Origin: a virus
Length of the DNA: 64,000 nt
Virus record (IMG/VR): IMGVR_UViG_3300046680_000412
Location: 1 to 64,000 of that record
Direction: 5' to 3' (one strand)
The stretch's first letter is position 1; every line of letters starts with the position of its first letter. The position numbers and the translations under genes were made by a program. This document shows positions 57,564 through 64,000 of the stretch, piece after piece. The notes beneath the pieces were generated by a model. That model saw nothing but the letters and a program-made list of their open reading frames with translations. It did not search any database and was not told the DNA's origin.

Positions 57564-58382
57564 GTGAAAAACATACGCGTGCAGGGCTGGGATATCAGTT
57601 TGAACCACGGCGCGGTCGTGGAGCTCTGCAACGGCAAGCTCGACGGCTATTGGTTCTACAGCGACAAAGCGGGCAGCGTCGCGCGCAGTCGGAAGCACGG
57701 CGAGCGCGTGGAGCTGCCAACGCCTACGCGCATGCCTGACAAGCACGTGCGTTCCATCGTCCGGCTCGATTGGGTGAGTCGTTGGATCGAGCGCGTGGCA
57801 CTTGCGAACCCGCCCGGCTACGTCGCGCTCGAAGACTACGCGATCGGCGCAGATCAGGGCGCTCACTACTTGGGCGAAATCGGCGGGCAAGCGCGGCGCC
57901 TGATGTGGACGCACGGCGTGCGCTACCGCTTGCATGATCCAATCGCGGTGAAATTGTTTGTCGCACATGACGCCACTGCACAGAAGGACCTGATCGAGCG
58001 CATGGTGTCTGATCGTTGGGGCGCGGATTTCAGCCATTGCAACGCCAACGCCAAGCGCACGGGCCGCGGCAAGGAGTCGCGGCAAACATCCGAGGACTTG
58101 GCCGACGCATTTGGGCTCGCGCAAATGGCGTGGGCTGAATACCGGTTGCGTAAGGGCCACGTCCACCTGTCATCACTGCATGAGAAAGAAATTCAGGTGT
58201 TCAATCGTGCGACGAAAGCGTTTCCGATCAACGTGCTCGGTCGCGAGTGGATTCGCAATCCGAGCGCGGCGCCTAGTCGATCGAGGTTGTGCGTCAATGG
58301 GCGATGCGTAGTTAGTTTGCTCGACGCGAAAAAACTTCTAAGCGACCGAACGATCGTTGCGCTATCTAAGGTTGCGCGCTGA
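57564..58382 (+). CDS. RuvC-like Holliday junction resolvase
   Basis: 272 residues, GTG start with GGATGGTGTGG upstream. The RNase H-like fold of RuvC is recognised by D at about 10 in GWDISLNHG, E near 88 in ALEDYAIGADQG, and D residues in SEDLADAFGLAQM near 177-186. Residues 190-272 are a basic extension. The enzyme resolves Holliday junctions made by RecA and can trim packaging intermediates. It follows sbcC by 48 bases, a gap that contains a 13-codon open frame of no evident value. Confidence 0.65.
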   Translation: MKNIRVQGWDISLNHGAVVELCNGKLDGYWFYSDKAGSVARSRKHGERVELPTPTRMPDKHVRSIVRLDWVSRWIERVALANPPGYVALEDYAIGADQGAHYLGEIGGQARRLMWTHGVRYRLHDPIAVKLFVAHDATAQKDLIERMVSDRWGADFSHCNANAKRTGRGKESRQTSEDLADAFGLAQMAWAEYRLRKGHVHLSSLHEKEIQVFNRATKAFPINVLGREWIRNPSAAPSRSRLCVNGRCVVSLLDAKKLLSDRTIVALSKVAR

Positions 58383-58431
58383 AGCGAACAGACAAAGAAG
58401 TTTTTGAAGTGCATGAACGCGACGAGTCAAA

Positions 58432-58650
58432 ATGCAAAAGTCCAAGCCAGCAACGGCCGCGCCTAAGCCGCAAACGAAGCACGAAGAGTGGGTTCAGGAC
58501 ATTCGTGGCGCGGACGGCGCGATCGGCGGAATCAAGCTCAATGAGTACGAGCAAGAATTCATGGACAGCGTCGAGGGCCGACTCGAAGCGGGCCGGTCGC
58601 TGACGCCAGCACAGGCCGAGTTGCTCGAAAAAATCTGGGATCGAATCTGA
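58432..58650 (+). CDS. Small hypothetical protein
   Basis: 72 residues, ATG start with a poor ribosome binding site. The N-terminus is Lys/Pro-rich and disordered; the rest contains an amphipathic helical pair (EYEQEFMDSVEGRLEAG... TPAQAELLEKIW). It ends at the base before the flap nuclease start. No family recognised. Confidence 0.5.
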   Translation: MQKSKPATAAPKPQTKHEEWVQDIRGADGAIGGIKLNEYEQEFMDSVEGRLEAGRSLTPAQAELLEKIWDRI

Positions 58651-59610
58651 ATGCCCCATGATGAAAAAGCTCTGTCTCGCGATCTTCCGCGAGTCACGAT
58701 CGTCGACGGCAAGAACTTGCTGTGGCGCAACGCCGATGCATTCAGCGAGTTGACCGCGCACGTCGACGGTGAAGAGCTGCGAACGGGCGGCATGTACGGA
58801 TTCGTTGCCGGGCTCTTGCGCATTCGCTCGCGCTACCGCGCGCCCATCATCGTGGCATGGGAAGGCACCGACAATTTTCGCTTCAAGCTGTGGCCGGACT
58901 ACAAGCGCAAGCGCGTCGAAGACGCTACGCCAGCGCAAGAAGAGCTGGCGCGTGAAGTCGTGGCGAGCGAGGGCCGGCTCAACGAGCTTCTGTCGCACGC
59001 GGGCGTGCGACAGTACTACGGGATCGAGTGCGAGGCCGACGACGTGATCGCGACTTTGGCTGCGACGCTGCAGCGCAAGGGTATCGGAGTCACGATCTAC
59101 ACGGGCGACTCCGACTTGCGACAACTCGCGGGCACGGGCGTCACGATCATGGCGCCCGGCTACGGCGGCGCGGGCGACACGCTCTACGACTATGACGCCG
59201 TGGTCAAGCGCTACGGCGTGCGGCCGCGGCAGTTGCCGGCGTTCAAGGCGTTGGCGGGCGACACCAGCGACGGCATCCCGGGCTTGCCGGGCATCGGCGA
59301 GAAGACCGCGTCTGTGCTGATCGAAAGGTTCGGTCATCTGAACGGTGTGATTTCGTGCGCGCGTTCGTCGCCGACTTCGCCGTCGGGCGAGCTCTGGCCG
59401 GTGGCTGATCGCTTTCGTGACGTCGTCAAGCAAGGCGCGGACAAGGCGAGGCTGTTTTTGCAGCTCACCACGGTCAAGTCCGACGTGCGCGTCAAGCCGG
59501 TTCCGCGCGCCACCGATCGCGACGAAGTGATGCGCCTGCTCAAGGCGTACAAGTTTCGCAGTCTGTCGAGCGCGGCCGAGCTCTTGGACATCATGAGGCT
59601 TGGCCAGTGA
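58651..59610 (+). CDS. 5'-3' exonuclease/flap endonuclease (PIN-type)
   Basis: 319 residues, ATG start adjacent to the previous stop. The PIN/FEN fold shows VDGKNLLWRN near 17-27, GMYGFVAGLL near 46-56, CEADDVIATLAA near 128-139, GDSDLRQLAG near 152 and the helix-hairpin-helix GDTSDGIPGLPGIGEKTASVL near 203-223. It removes RNA primers and flaps, as T4 RNase H or Pol I 5' nuclease. The N-terminal acidic residues required for metal binding are present. It ends with a stop overlapping the start of the glycosylase gene. Confidence 0.8.
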   Translation: MPHDEKALSRDLPRVTIVDGKNLLWRNADAFSELTAHVDGEELRTGGMYGFVAGLLRIRSRYRAPIIVAWEGTDNFRFKLWPDYKRKRVEDATPAQEELAREVVASEGRLNELLSHAGVRQYYGIECEADDVIATLAATLQRKGIGVTIYTGDSDLRQLAGTGVTIMAPGYGGAGDTLYDYDAVVKRYGVRPRQLPAFKALAGDTSDGIPGLPGIGEKTASVLIERFGHLNGVISCARSSPTSPSGELWPVADRFRDVVKQGADKARLFLQLTTVKSDVRVKPVPRATDRDEVMRLLKAYKFRSLSSAAELLDIMRLGQ

Positions 59611-60245
59611 GCGAAGAAGCGGAGGTCTCGCTCGACGCTCAGCGCCAGCTCGCTCAGCTGGCGCTGTCGTGGGCTGGCTGCACGAGTTGCGGGCTGTGCA
59701 CGATGCGATCGCGCGTGGTGTTCCATCGCGGCAATCCGAGCGGTTCGATCGCCATCGTGGGCGATGCGCCCGGTCGTGAAGAAGACGCGCGCGGTCTGCC
59801 GTTTGTTGGGCCGGCCGGCAAACTGCTCGACGAGATGCTGGCTGCTGCGAAAGTGTCTTTCGACGACGTGTGCTATCTGAATCTCATCGGTTGCCGGACG
59901 CCCTACGATCGCGCTCCGAACCGCGAAGAGATTGGTCCGTGCTTGGCGCGTACGTTAGGCATGTTGCGCGCGATCGATCCGGCTGTCGTGATTATGCTCG
60001 GGCTCACCGCGGCGAATACGCTGGCGCATGTGACCTCGGTGGGTCCGTGGCGCGGCATGCCGGTTGAAGTGGAGCTCGATCGGGGCCGCTCGTGTCGCGG
60101 GATCGTGACCTATCACCCGCGGTTTTTGTTGCAGCACTCCGGGCACCGTTTGGCGGCGTTGCGGCGCAACATGCTCTCTGATCTCAAAGTCGCGCGGGCG
60201 CTGGCTTCGACACGAAAGGATTCACGTGACCTACTCGGACACTGA
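59607..60245 (+). CDS. Uracil-DNA glycosylase, iron-sulfur type (family 4-like)
   Basis: 212 residues, GTG start overlapping the previous stop. Cysteines fit a 4Fe-4S site: CTSC near 26-29 (and a third Cys close by), then GCRTP near 96 and GPC near 113, with the long spacing typical of family 4. The active-site motif is GDAPGREEDARGLPFVGPAGKLLDE near 52-76, and YHPRFLL is near 170 at the place of the HPSxLL motif. It removes uracil from DNA, which suggests that this phage keeps uracil out of its DNA. Next gene is a dCTP deaminase. Confidence 0.8.
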   Translation: MSEEAEVSLDAQRQLAQLALSWAGCTSCGLCTMRSRVVFHRGNPSGSIAIVGDAPGREEDARGLPFVGPAGKLLDEMLAAAKVSFDDVCYLNLIGCRTPYDRAPNREEIGPCLARTLGMLRAIDPAVVIMLGLTAANTLAHVTSVGPWRGMPVEVELDRGRSCRGIVTYHPRFLLQHSGHRLAALRRNMLSDLKVARALASTRKDSRDLLGH

Positions 60246-60795
60246 CATCATGGAAGCGCTCAGGCGCGGCGACGCGTGCGACCGCTGCGACAACTGGATT
60301 CGCGTGATCCCGTTCGATGTGAGCCGGCTTCAGCCTGCGTCGATCGATCTGCGATTGGGTACCGAGTTTGTGTGCTTTCGCGCGTCTGAGTTTATCGACA
60401 TGGCCGATCGTCTGGTCCCGAGCTACCCGGTAGACATCGGCACGGGGCGGGACAGCTATTTCGAATTGAAACCTGGACAGCTCGCGCTCGGAACAACCGT
60501 CGAGCGCATCCACTTGGCGCCGCGCGTGTGGGCGAGCATCGAGGGCAAAAGCAGCATGGGCCGCATGGGCCTGGCCGTGCACGTGACCGCGGGCTTCATC
60601 GATCCAGGGTTCTACGGACAGATCACGCTCGAACTTCTGAACGTGGGGCCAAGCCCGATTCGACTGCGCCCGGGGCTGGCCATTTGTCAGGTCGCATTCG
60701 GTGAATGCGGGACGCGCGCGCTGCGACCGTACGGTTCTCCCGGGCTCGGCAGTCGCTATCAGAATCAGGCCGGCGCAGTGCCGGTGAAGCCGTGA
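60226..60795 (+). CDS. dcd: dCTP deaminase (Dcd-type)
   Basis: 189 residues, GTG start 20 bases inside the glycosylase gene. The family motif EGKSSMGRMGLAVHVTAGFIDPGFYG is near 105-131, followed by ITLELLNVGP; the Ser/Arg and the Glu/Asp of the active site are present. The N-terminal part includes a Cys pair (CDRCDNW) that is unusual for Dcd. It makes dUTP from dCTP; bifunctional Dcd-Dut enzymes also hydrolyse it to dUMP, and the phage UDG would remove misincorporated uracil. This supports a TMP supply role. Confidence 0.75.
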   Translation: MTYSDTDIMEALRRGDACDRCDNWIRVIPFDVSRLQPASIDLRLGTEFVCFRASEFIDMADRLVPSYPVDIGTGRDSYFELKPGQLALGTTVERIHLAPRVWASIEGKSSMGRMGLAVHVTAGFIDPGFYGQITLELLNVGPSPIRLRPGLAICQVAFGECGTRALRPYGSPGLGSRYQNQAGAVPVKP

Positions 60796-61037
60796 CGGGG
60801 CGAGGCTGGATTCGTTTTACAAGCTCGCCGTTCATGAACGCGGGCGAACGCGGTGAGTTCAAACGATTGCGGGCGGGCGGCGCAGTGACAGTGTTCGGAG
60901 TGCGAGAGTGCGCGGCAGGCGGTTGTCAAAACGAAGTGCCGCACGGCGCGAAGCTGTATTGCAGTGAGGCGTGTTGGCGTAAGGAAGAAGGGCCCAATGA
61001 AGAAGAAAAAGAAGACGCGGCCGGGACAGTGGATTGA
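60792..61037 (+). CDS. Small zinc-finger-type protein
   Basis: 81 residues from the GTG at 60792 overlapping the dcd stop (GTGA). Near 43-66 lies C-x4-C...CSEAC-W, typical of a zinc-binding module (CAAGGC, then YCSEACW). The end is acidic. Function unknown. Confidence 0.55.
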   Translation: MTGRGWIRFTSSPFMNAGERGEFKRLRAGGAVTVFGVRECAAGGCQNEVPHGAKLYCSEACWRKEEGPNEEEKEDAAGTVD

Positions 61038-61239
61038 CGACGTGACGGCCGCGATTGGTCACCACGTGCATTTGGAGACGGGCGACGGCGTTGTGCGCGA
61101 AGGCCGTTTCACTGGGCTTGCGTGTCGCGAAATCGAGATCAACGGACAGGTGCGCGAGGTGCCGTCGCGCGTCGAGCTCAACGGCGATCCGAGCGACTAC
61201 GTGGATTTTCCGCTGATTGTGCGCATGAACATCGATTGA
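60997..61239 (+). CDS. Small hypothetical protein with Lys-rich start
   Basis: 80 residues from the ATG at 60997 with AAGGAAGAAG upstream, 41 bases inside the preceding gene. It starts with five Lys in a row and then alternates strands (HVHLETGDGVVREGRFTGL, REIEINGQVREVPSRVEL), resembling a small Sm/OB-type beta barrel. No family recognised. Confidence 0.5.
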   Translation: MKKKKKTRPGQWIDDVTAAIGHHVHLETGDGVVREGRFTGLACREIEINGQVREVPSRVELNGDPSDYVDFPLIVRMNID

Positions 61240-61255
61240 AGGAAAAGCGAGGGCC

Positions 61256-61639
61256 ATGTCGAAACTTCGTGATGCAGTTTCCAAGACCCATCTGCAGCGT
61301 CTTGTGCAAGACGTCGAGCCATCGGGTCGACCGTTGTCCCGTGGGCAACGGCGTCGTGCACGTGTGGGCGCAGTGTCGCCGCTCGGCAGTCACGTGGCGG
61401 CCAACGAAAACGGCGCGCTCAAGGCACCGACCGGCGAGCCGGGGCCGATTCGGGAGGCGCGTGCGCGGCTGCGCTCGATGATTGCGCAAGCCACCCAAGA
61501 TGCGCCGCGGAGCTCGATCGGGATCGTGCTGGCGATCGTGAATCAGGAGACCGGTAACCATACAGCTGCGAACGCGCTGATCGACGAATACGGGCTAGAG
61601 CGGCTTTTTGGCATCAAAAAGTTCAGCATAAATAGTTGA
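61256..61639 (+). CDS. Hypothetical protein
   Basis: 127 residues, ATG start behind GGAAAAGCGAGGG. The first half is basic (SRGQRRRARVG near 28-38) and the second is a helix-rich stretch (REARARLRSMIAQA... SIGIVLAIVNQETGNHTAANALIDEYGL). The last part could pack as a small helical bundle with a recognition-helix look (NHTAANALIDEY). DNA binding is possible but unproven. Directly after it is a promoter-like stretch. Confidence 0.5.
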   Translation: MSKLRDAVSKTHLQRLVQDVEPSGRPLSRGQRRRARVGAVSPLGSHVAANENGALKAPTGEPGPIREARARLRSMIAQATQDAPRSSIGIVLAIVNQETGNHTAANALIDEYGLERLFGIKKFSINS

Positions 61640-61663
61640 CACGTTGAAGCGAAGCGCTAGAGT
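61636..61663 (+). promoter_or_regulatory. Candidate promoter upstream of the zinc-rich protein gene
   Basis: TTGACA (61636-61641), the shared word GTTGAAGCG (61643-61651) and TAGAGT (61658-61663) give a -35/-10-like pair with 16 bases between them, 20 bases before ATG 61683. Confidence 0.5.
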
Positions 61664-61682
61664 TGAGCAAGGAAGTAACGGT

Positions 61683-62645
61683 ATGAAGATTCAACATAGC
61701 TATCTGATGTGGGTGGGCGCCGAACAGTACGACACCATTCGCGATTATGTGCAGGAAGTGCGCGAGTTGGGCGTATCGAAGCGTCTTCCGGGCATCGGCA
61801 TGGCGAACGCGCTGGCGGAGCCCGGTTCGATCGTGTTCGTCGCACACGATGACGGCGAGGCCTACAGCTGCGACGTGTGCCTAGGGCAGGTCGAGTGCTC
61901 GGAGTGCCGCATCGGTGAGCAGAAGATCGCCAAGTGGAAGCGTGAGGCCGAGGCGGTGCGTAAGCGCTACGCCAACGACGACGAAGTGCCGCGCGGCAAA
62001 GAGCGCATCGTCGAGATTCGCGAGGCGCGAATCGCCAAGGTACGTGAGGCCATGGCGCAGTGTGAGCTTTGCGGCGGCGACGGTAAGTACGAGTGCGGCA
62101 CGGGCGGCCATGTGGTGCGCAAAGATGGTTCGAAGATGGACTATCGCGCATACAACTACTGGATGCGCCAGCCGGCGAAGTTCGACGACAGCGAGATCGC
62201 CTCGCGTCACATGTGCGCAGAGTGTAGCGGCACGGGCAAGAAGCCGGCCGCGGTCGTGTTCGGTGCGTTCGTGCCTACGATCGAGGTCGTGGTCAGCGGG
62301 CGCGAAATCGATGTGGTCAAAGAGAAGATCGCGGACTTCGATCAAGTCAGCTTGTCCAAGGTCGCCAAGGAGGCCGAGCGGCGGCCGAGCAAGCGTCGAG
62401 CGCTCGAACTGAGCAAGCGCCAGCCCGGCTACTACGCCGTGGCGGGTGCGGGCAAGGCGAGCAAGCGTGCGCAGTCGGTGGCGATGGCCTTGACGGCGGC
62501 GCGTGCGGTGAAGGGCGAGATCGAAGTGATCGGCGACGTCGTGCTGTTCTCGAAGCCGGTCAAGGTCGACGAAAAGCGCTTTCGCGGTGTGAAACGATTC
62601 GGGCTTTTGCCGGTCGAAGAAATTCGCGCAGAAATGAGCGCCTGA
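61683..62645 (+). CDS. Zinc-rich protein with DnaJ-like cysteine motifs
   Basis: 320 residues from the ATG at 61683, chosen as the first after the promoter-like stretch. Between about 63 and 190 there are several CxxCxGxx-type elements: CDVCLGQVEC-SEC, CELCGGDGKYEC and CAECSGTGKK, as in the zinc domain of DnaJ and related chaperones, but no J domain. The C-terminal 120 residues are helix-rich and basic. A nucleic acid or protein chaperone function is possible. It ends 13 bases before another promoter-like motif. Confidence 0.6.
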   Translation: MKIQHSYLMWVGAEQYDTIRDYVQEVRELGVSKRLPGIGMANALAEPGSIVFVAHDDGEAYSCDVCLGQVECSECRIGEQKIAKWKREAEAVRKRYANDDEVPRGKERIVEIREARIAKVREAMAQCELCGGDGKYECGTGGHVVRKDGSKMDYRAYNYWMRQPAKFDDSEIASRHMCAECSGTGKKPAAVVFGAFVPTIEVVVSGREIDVVKEKIADFDQVSLSKVAKEAERRPSKRRALELSKRQPGYYAVAGAGKASKRAQSVAMALTAARAVKGEIEVIGDVVLFSKPVKVDEKRFRGVKRFGLLPVEEIRAEMSA

Positions 62646-62658
62646 TAAAAGTTGTTGC

Positions 62659-62682
62659 GTTGAAGCGTGGCGCTGCTAGAGT
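62659..62682 (+). promoter_or_regulatory. Candidate promoter upstream of the 62689 gene
   Basis: GTTGAAGCG (62659-62667) is followed by TAGAGT (62677-62682), seven bases before ATG 62689. The same pair precedes the 61683 gene, so the two may be co-regulated. Confidence 0.5.
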
Positions 62683-62688
62683 CTGAGC

Positions 62689-62937
62689 ATGTCGTTGCAA
62701 CCAAAGTCGCTTGCCGCCAGCGCATCCATCAGTCAGTCGGTGGCGAGTGGCCAGCCCGTGAACTTGGTCGATTGGGCGCTGGCCAAGTTTGGCGACACGC
62801 GCGGCAACGCGATCGCGGAGCTCACTCGGCTGGCGACGAAGGTCGAAGCGCACGGGCAGCATACGGTGTTTTCTGGCCGCAAGGGCCGGCGCAACTGGCG
62901 CGTGCGTGTGTTGACGTCGGAGGCAGCATGTCAGTGA
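62689..62937 (+). CDS. Small hypothetical protein
   Basis: 82 residues, ATG start soon after the candidate promoter. The N-terminus is Ser/Ala-rich; the rest is helical then basic (FSGRKGRRNWRVRVL). It overlaps the start of the next gene by ten bases. No family recognised. Confidence 0.5.
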   Translation: MSLQPKSLAASASISQSVASGQPVNLVDWALAKFGDTRGNAIAELTRLATKVEAHGQHTVFSGRKGRRNWRVRVLTSEAACQ

Positions 62938-63410
62938 GCATCGTCGCGGATGTAGTCGCGGCACGTGTCGAGCGCACGGAGCCGTGTCTGTGTGCGCAGA
63001 TGGCGCCACTGTTCGGCGATCTGCTCCATGGCCAGAGTCAGGACTGGGAGAGCTTGCGCGAGCACGCTGACGCCGGGTGCGCGAACTGTGGCGGCTCAGG
63101 CGTCGAGTGCGTTTCGCTCGACGGGCGGCCGCAAGTGAATTTTTCAAACGGGAACGCGGCGATCATCTTCCGTGCGCTCGGGATCGACATGAGTGCGGGC
63201 TACGGCGACATGGAGCTCGCGACACTGCGCCGGGGCCTGATTCGCGCGCGCAACGTGGCCGTGCCAGAGACGCTACGCGCCAGCGACGAGTCCGAGCGGG
63301 TGCACGTGGCCGGCTACTCGCGCGGTGACTTGTTGCGGGCGCTGGCGCGGTTAGATGAGCTTGTCGCGGCCGCGCAGCAGCTGGGCGCGACACGATTGAC
63401 GTGGCACTAG
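62928..63410 (+). CDS. Hypothetical protein with CxxCxGxG element
   Basis: 160 residues from the ATG at 62928 behind GGAGGCAGC. CLC near 20-22 and CANCGGSGVEC near 51-61 form a cysteine cluster with the GxG spacing seen in DnaJ-like zinc elements. The middle and C-terminus are helical (LRRGLIRARNVAV... RGDLLRALARLDELVAAAQQLG). It resembles the cysteine motif of the 61683 protein, so the two may act together. Function unknown. Confidence 0.55.
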   Translation: MSVSIVADVVAARVERTEPCLCAQMAPLFGDLLHGQSQDWESLREHADAGCANCGGSGVECVSLDGRPQVNFSNGNAAIIFRALGIDMSAGYGDMELATLRRGLIRARNVAVPETLRASDESERVHVAGYSRGDLLRALARLDELVAAAQQLGATRLTWH

Positions 63411-63484
63411 GGATCGACCCGGAGTGCAAAACCGGGTTGCGCGCGACGCGTCCTGTGATTAGGTTTGGCGCGTGAGGCTAGACC

Positions 63485-63778
63485 ATGGAGCGCACCGAAG
63501 ATCTGATCCGCGCCCTTTTGGAGTCGTTCCACGCTCATGCGCGGCCGTGTAAGCTAGACACGGCCCGGGGCCGCGCCTGGCTGCAGGCTAGCCACGCGAT
63601 CGAGCTTGTCGCCTCGGAGTCGTTTGCTGACCTGACGGAGCCGCTGCGCGCCACGGTGCGGGCCTGCCGCGTCCTCGGCGTAGTCGAGCCGGTGGCGTAC
63701 GCCGCGGCGCTTGGCGGTGCGCTACGGCTCGACCTTGGGCCGGTTTTTGTCGACAGCGACTGCGACTGCGCAGCGTAG
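63485..63778 (+). CDS. Hypothetical protein
   Basis: 97 residues, ATG start with no strong ribosome binding site. It is mostly helical, with an Ala-rich middle and a Cys/Asp-rich C-terminus (DSDCDCAA). The 74 bases before it contain a CCCGG/CCGGG inverted repeat and a GGCTAGAC sequence resembling the -10-like part of the two candidate promoters at 61636 and 62659. No family recognised. Confidence 0.45.
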   Translation: MERTEDLIRALLESFHAHARPCKLDTARGRAWLQASHAIELVASESFADLTEPLRATVRACRVLGVVEPVAYAAALGGALRLDLGPVFVDSDCDCAA

Positions 63779-63805
63779 GCGCCGCGCGCGCGTTACCTCG
63801 ATTGC

Positions 63806-64000
63806 ATGAGCTCCATGCTATCAACGGTGACATGTCGGGTCGTGCGAGTCGTCCAAGCAGTGCGAGGCGCCGTCGCCATGGCTCGCGTCGATGGCTCGCC
63901 GAAAGACGTTTTGGTGACGTTTCAGCTGCTCGACTCGCCGCACACCGAGGGCCTGACGGCGCGCAACGCGATTGCGATCGTCAAAAAGGCGCGCGTTCAC
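63806..64000 (+). CDS. 5' part of a protein cut by the window end
   Basis: The frame from the ATG at 63806 (or 63815) stays open to the window end, giving 65 residues so far. The start is Val/Ala-rich (RVVRVVQAVRGAVAMARVDG) and continues with VLVTFQLLDSPHTEGLTARNAIAIV. No family can be named from this fragment. Confidence 0.5.
   Translation, partial: MSSMLSTVTCRVVRVVQAVRGAVAMARVDGSPKDVLVTFQLLDSPHTEGLTARNAIAIVKKARVH

Noticed and set aside
57526-57567. 13-codon open frame before the RuvC-like gene
   Set aside because: Too short and unsupported; its stop overlaps the next start, which can occur by chance.
63411-63484. tRNA-like stem with TGC in the loop (CCCGG...CCGGG)
   Set aside because: The loop has nine bases and there is no T-arm or acceptor stem.

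Overview
This 64 kb window is one unbroken, densely packed array of about 67 genes, all on the + strand, in high-GC DNA. It reads as part of the genome of a contractile-tailed (myovirus-type) bacteriophage. The evidence is a complete tail and baseplate set (sheath, tube, frameshifted assembly chaperone, tape measure, LysM-type baseplate protein, hub, spike, gp25-like, J-like and I-like wedge proteins) beside a near-complete private replication and recombination set. Spanin-like lysis proteins point to a Gram-negative host, and the base composition suggests a high-GC one; the species cannot be read from the sequence. Head genes (terminase, portal, capsid) are not here and probably lie upstream. 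No tRNA, CRISPR array, insertion sequence or integrase was seen. No gene-free stretch exceeds 300 bases.

Layout. (1) 1-4.3 kb: end of the head or accessory region, with a methyltransferase-glycosyltransferase-TPR fusion and a twin zinc-ribbon protein. (2) 4.3-8.6 kb: a giant structural protein with about 35 degenerate 20-residue repeats. (3) 8.6-30.7 kb: neck, tail and baseplate genes in the usual morphogenetic order, ending in two beta-propeller (Asp-box) fibre-type proteins. (4) 30.7-32.8 kb: small membrane proteins that look like holin and spanin components; no endolysin was recognised. (5) 32.8-40.9 kb: replication start module with an SF2 helicase, an initiator-like protein that appears to carry the replication origin inside its own gene (lambda O style), a DnaC-like loader, a DnaB-like helicase, a DNA methyltransferase and a TOPRIM primase. 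(6) 41-46.9 kb: a MoxR/CobS-like AAA+ ATPase paired with a CobT-like VWA protein, a sigma factor, and several unknowns including a dinucleotide-binding protein. (7) 46.9-60.8 kb: DnaE-type polymerase, HU-like protein, putative ssDNA-binding protein with an extreme charged tail, RecA, SbcD/SbcC, RuvC-like resolvase, flap exonuclease, family-4-type uracil-DNA glycosylase and dCTP deaminase. (8) 60.8-64 kb: small zinc-binding and unknown proteins behind candidate promoters.

How it fits together. Genes are mostly joined by 1-4 base stop/start overlaps, so translational coupling is likely. The initiator, loader, DnaB, primase and DnaE would form a phage replisome that starts at the iteron cluster at 34.8 kb. 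SSB-like protein, RecA, SbcCD and RuvC would support recombination-dependent replication. The sigma factor could switch transcription to other gene sets. The most unusual items are the intragenic origin, a candidate structured RNA at 36772-36881, the CobS/CobT-like ATPase-VWA pair with an HExxH motif, the polyampholyte tail on the SSB-like protein, and a terminator hairpin that ends exactly at the recA start codon. Functional names rest on motifs and gene order read by eye; no database search was run.
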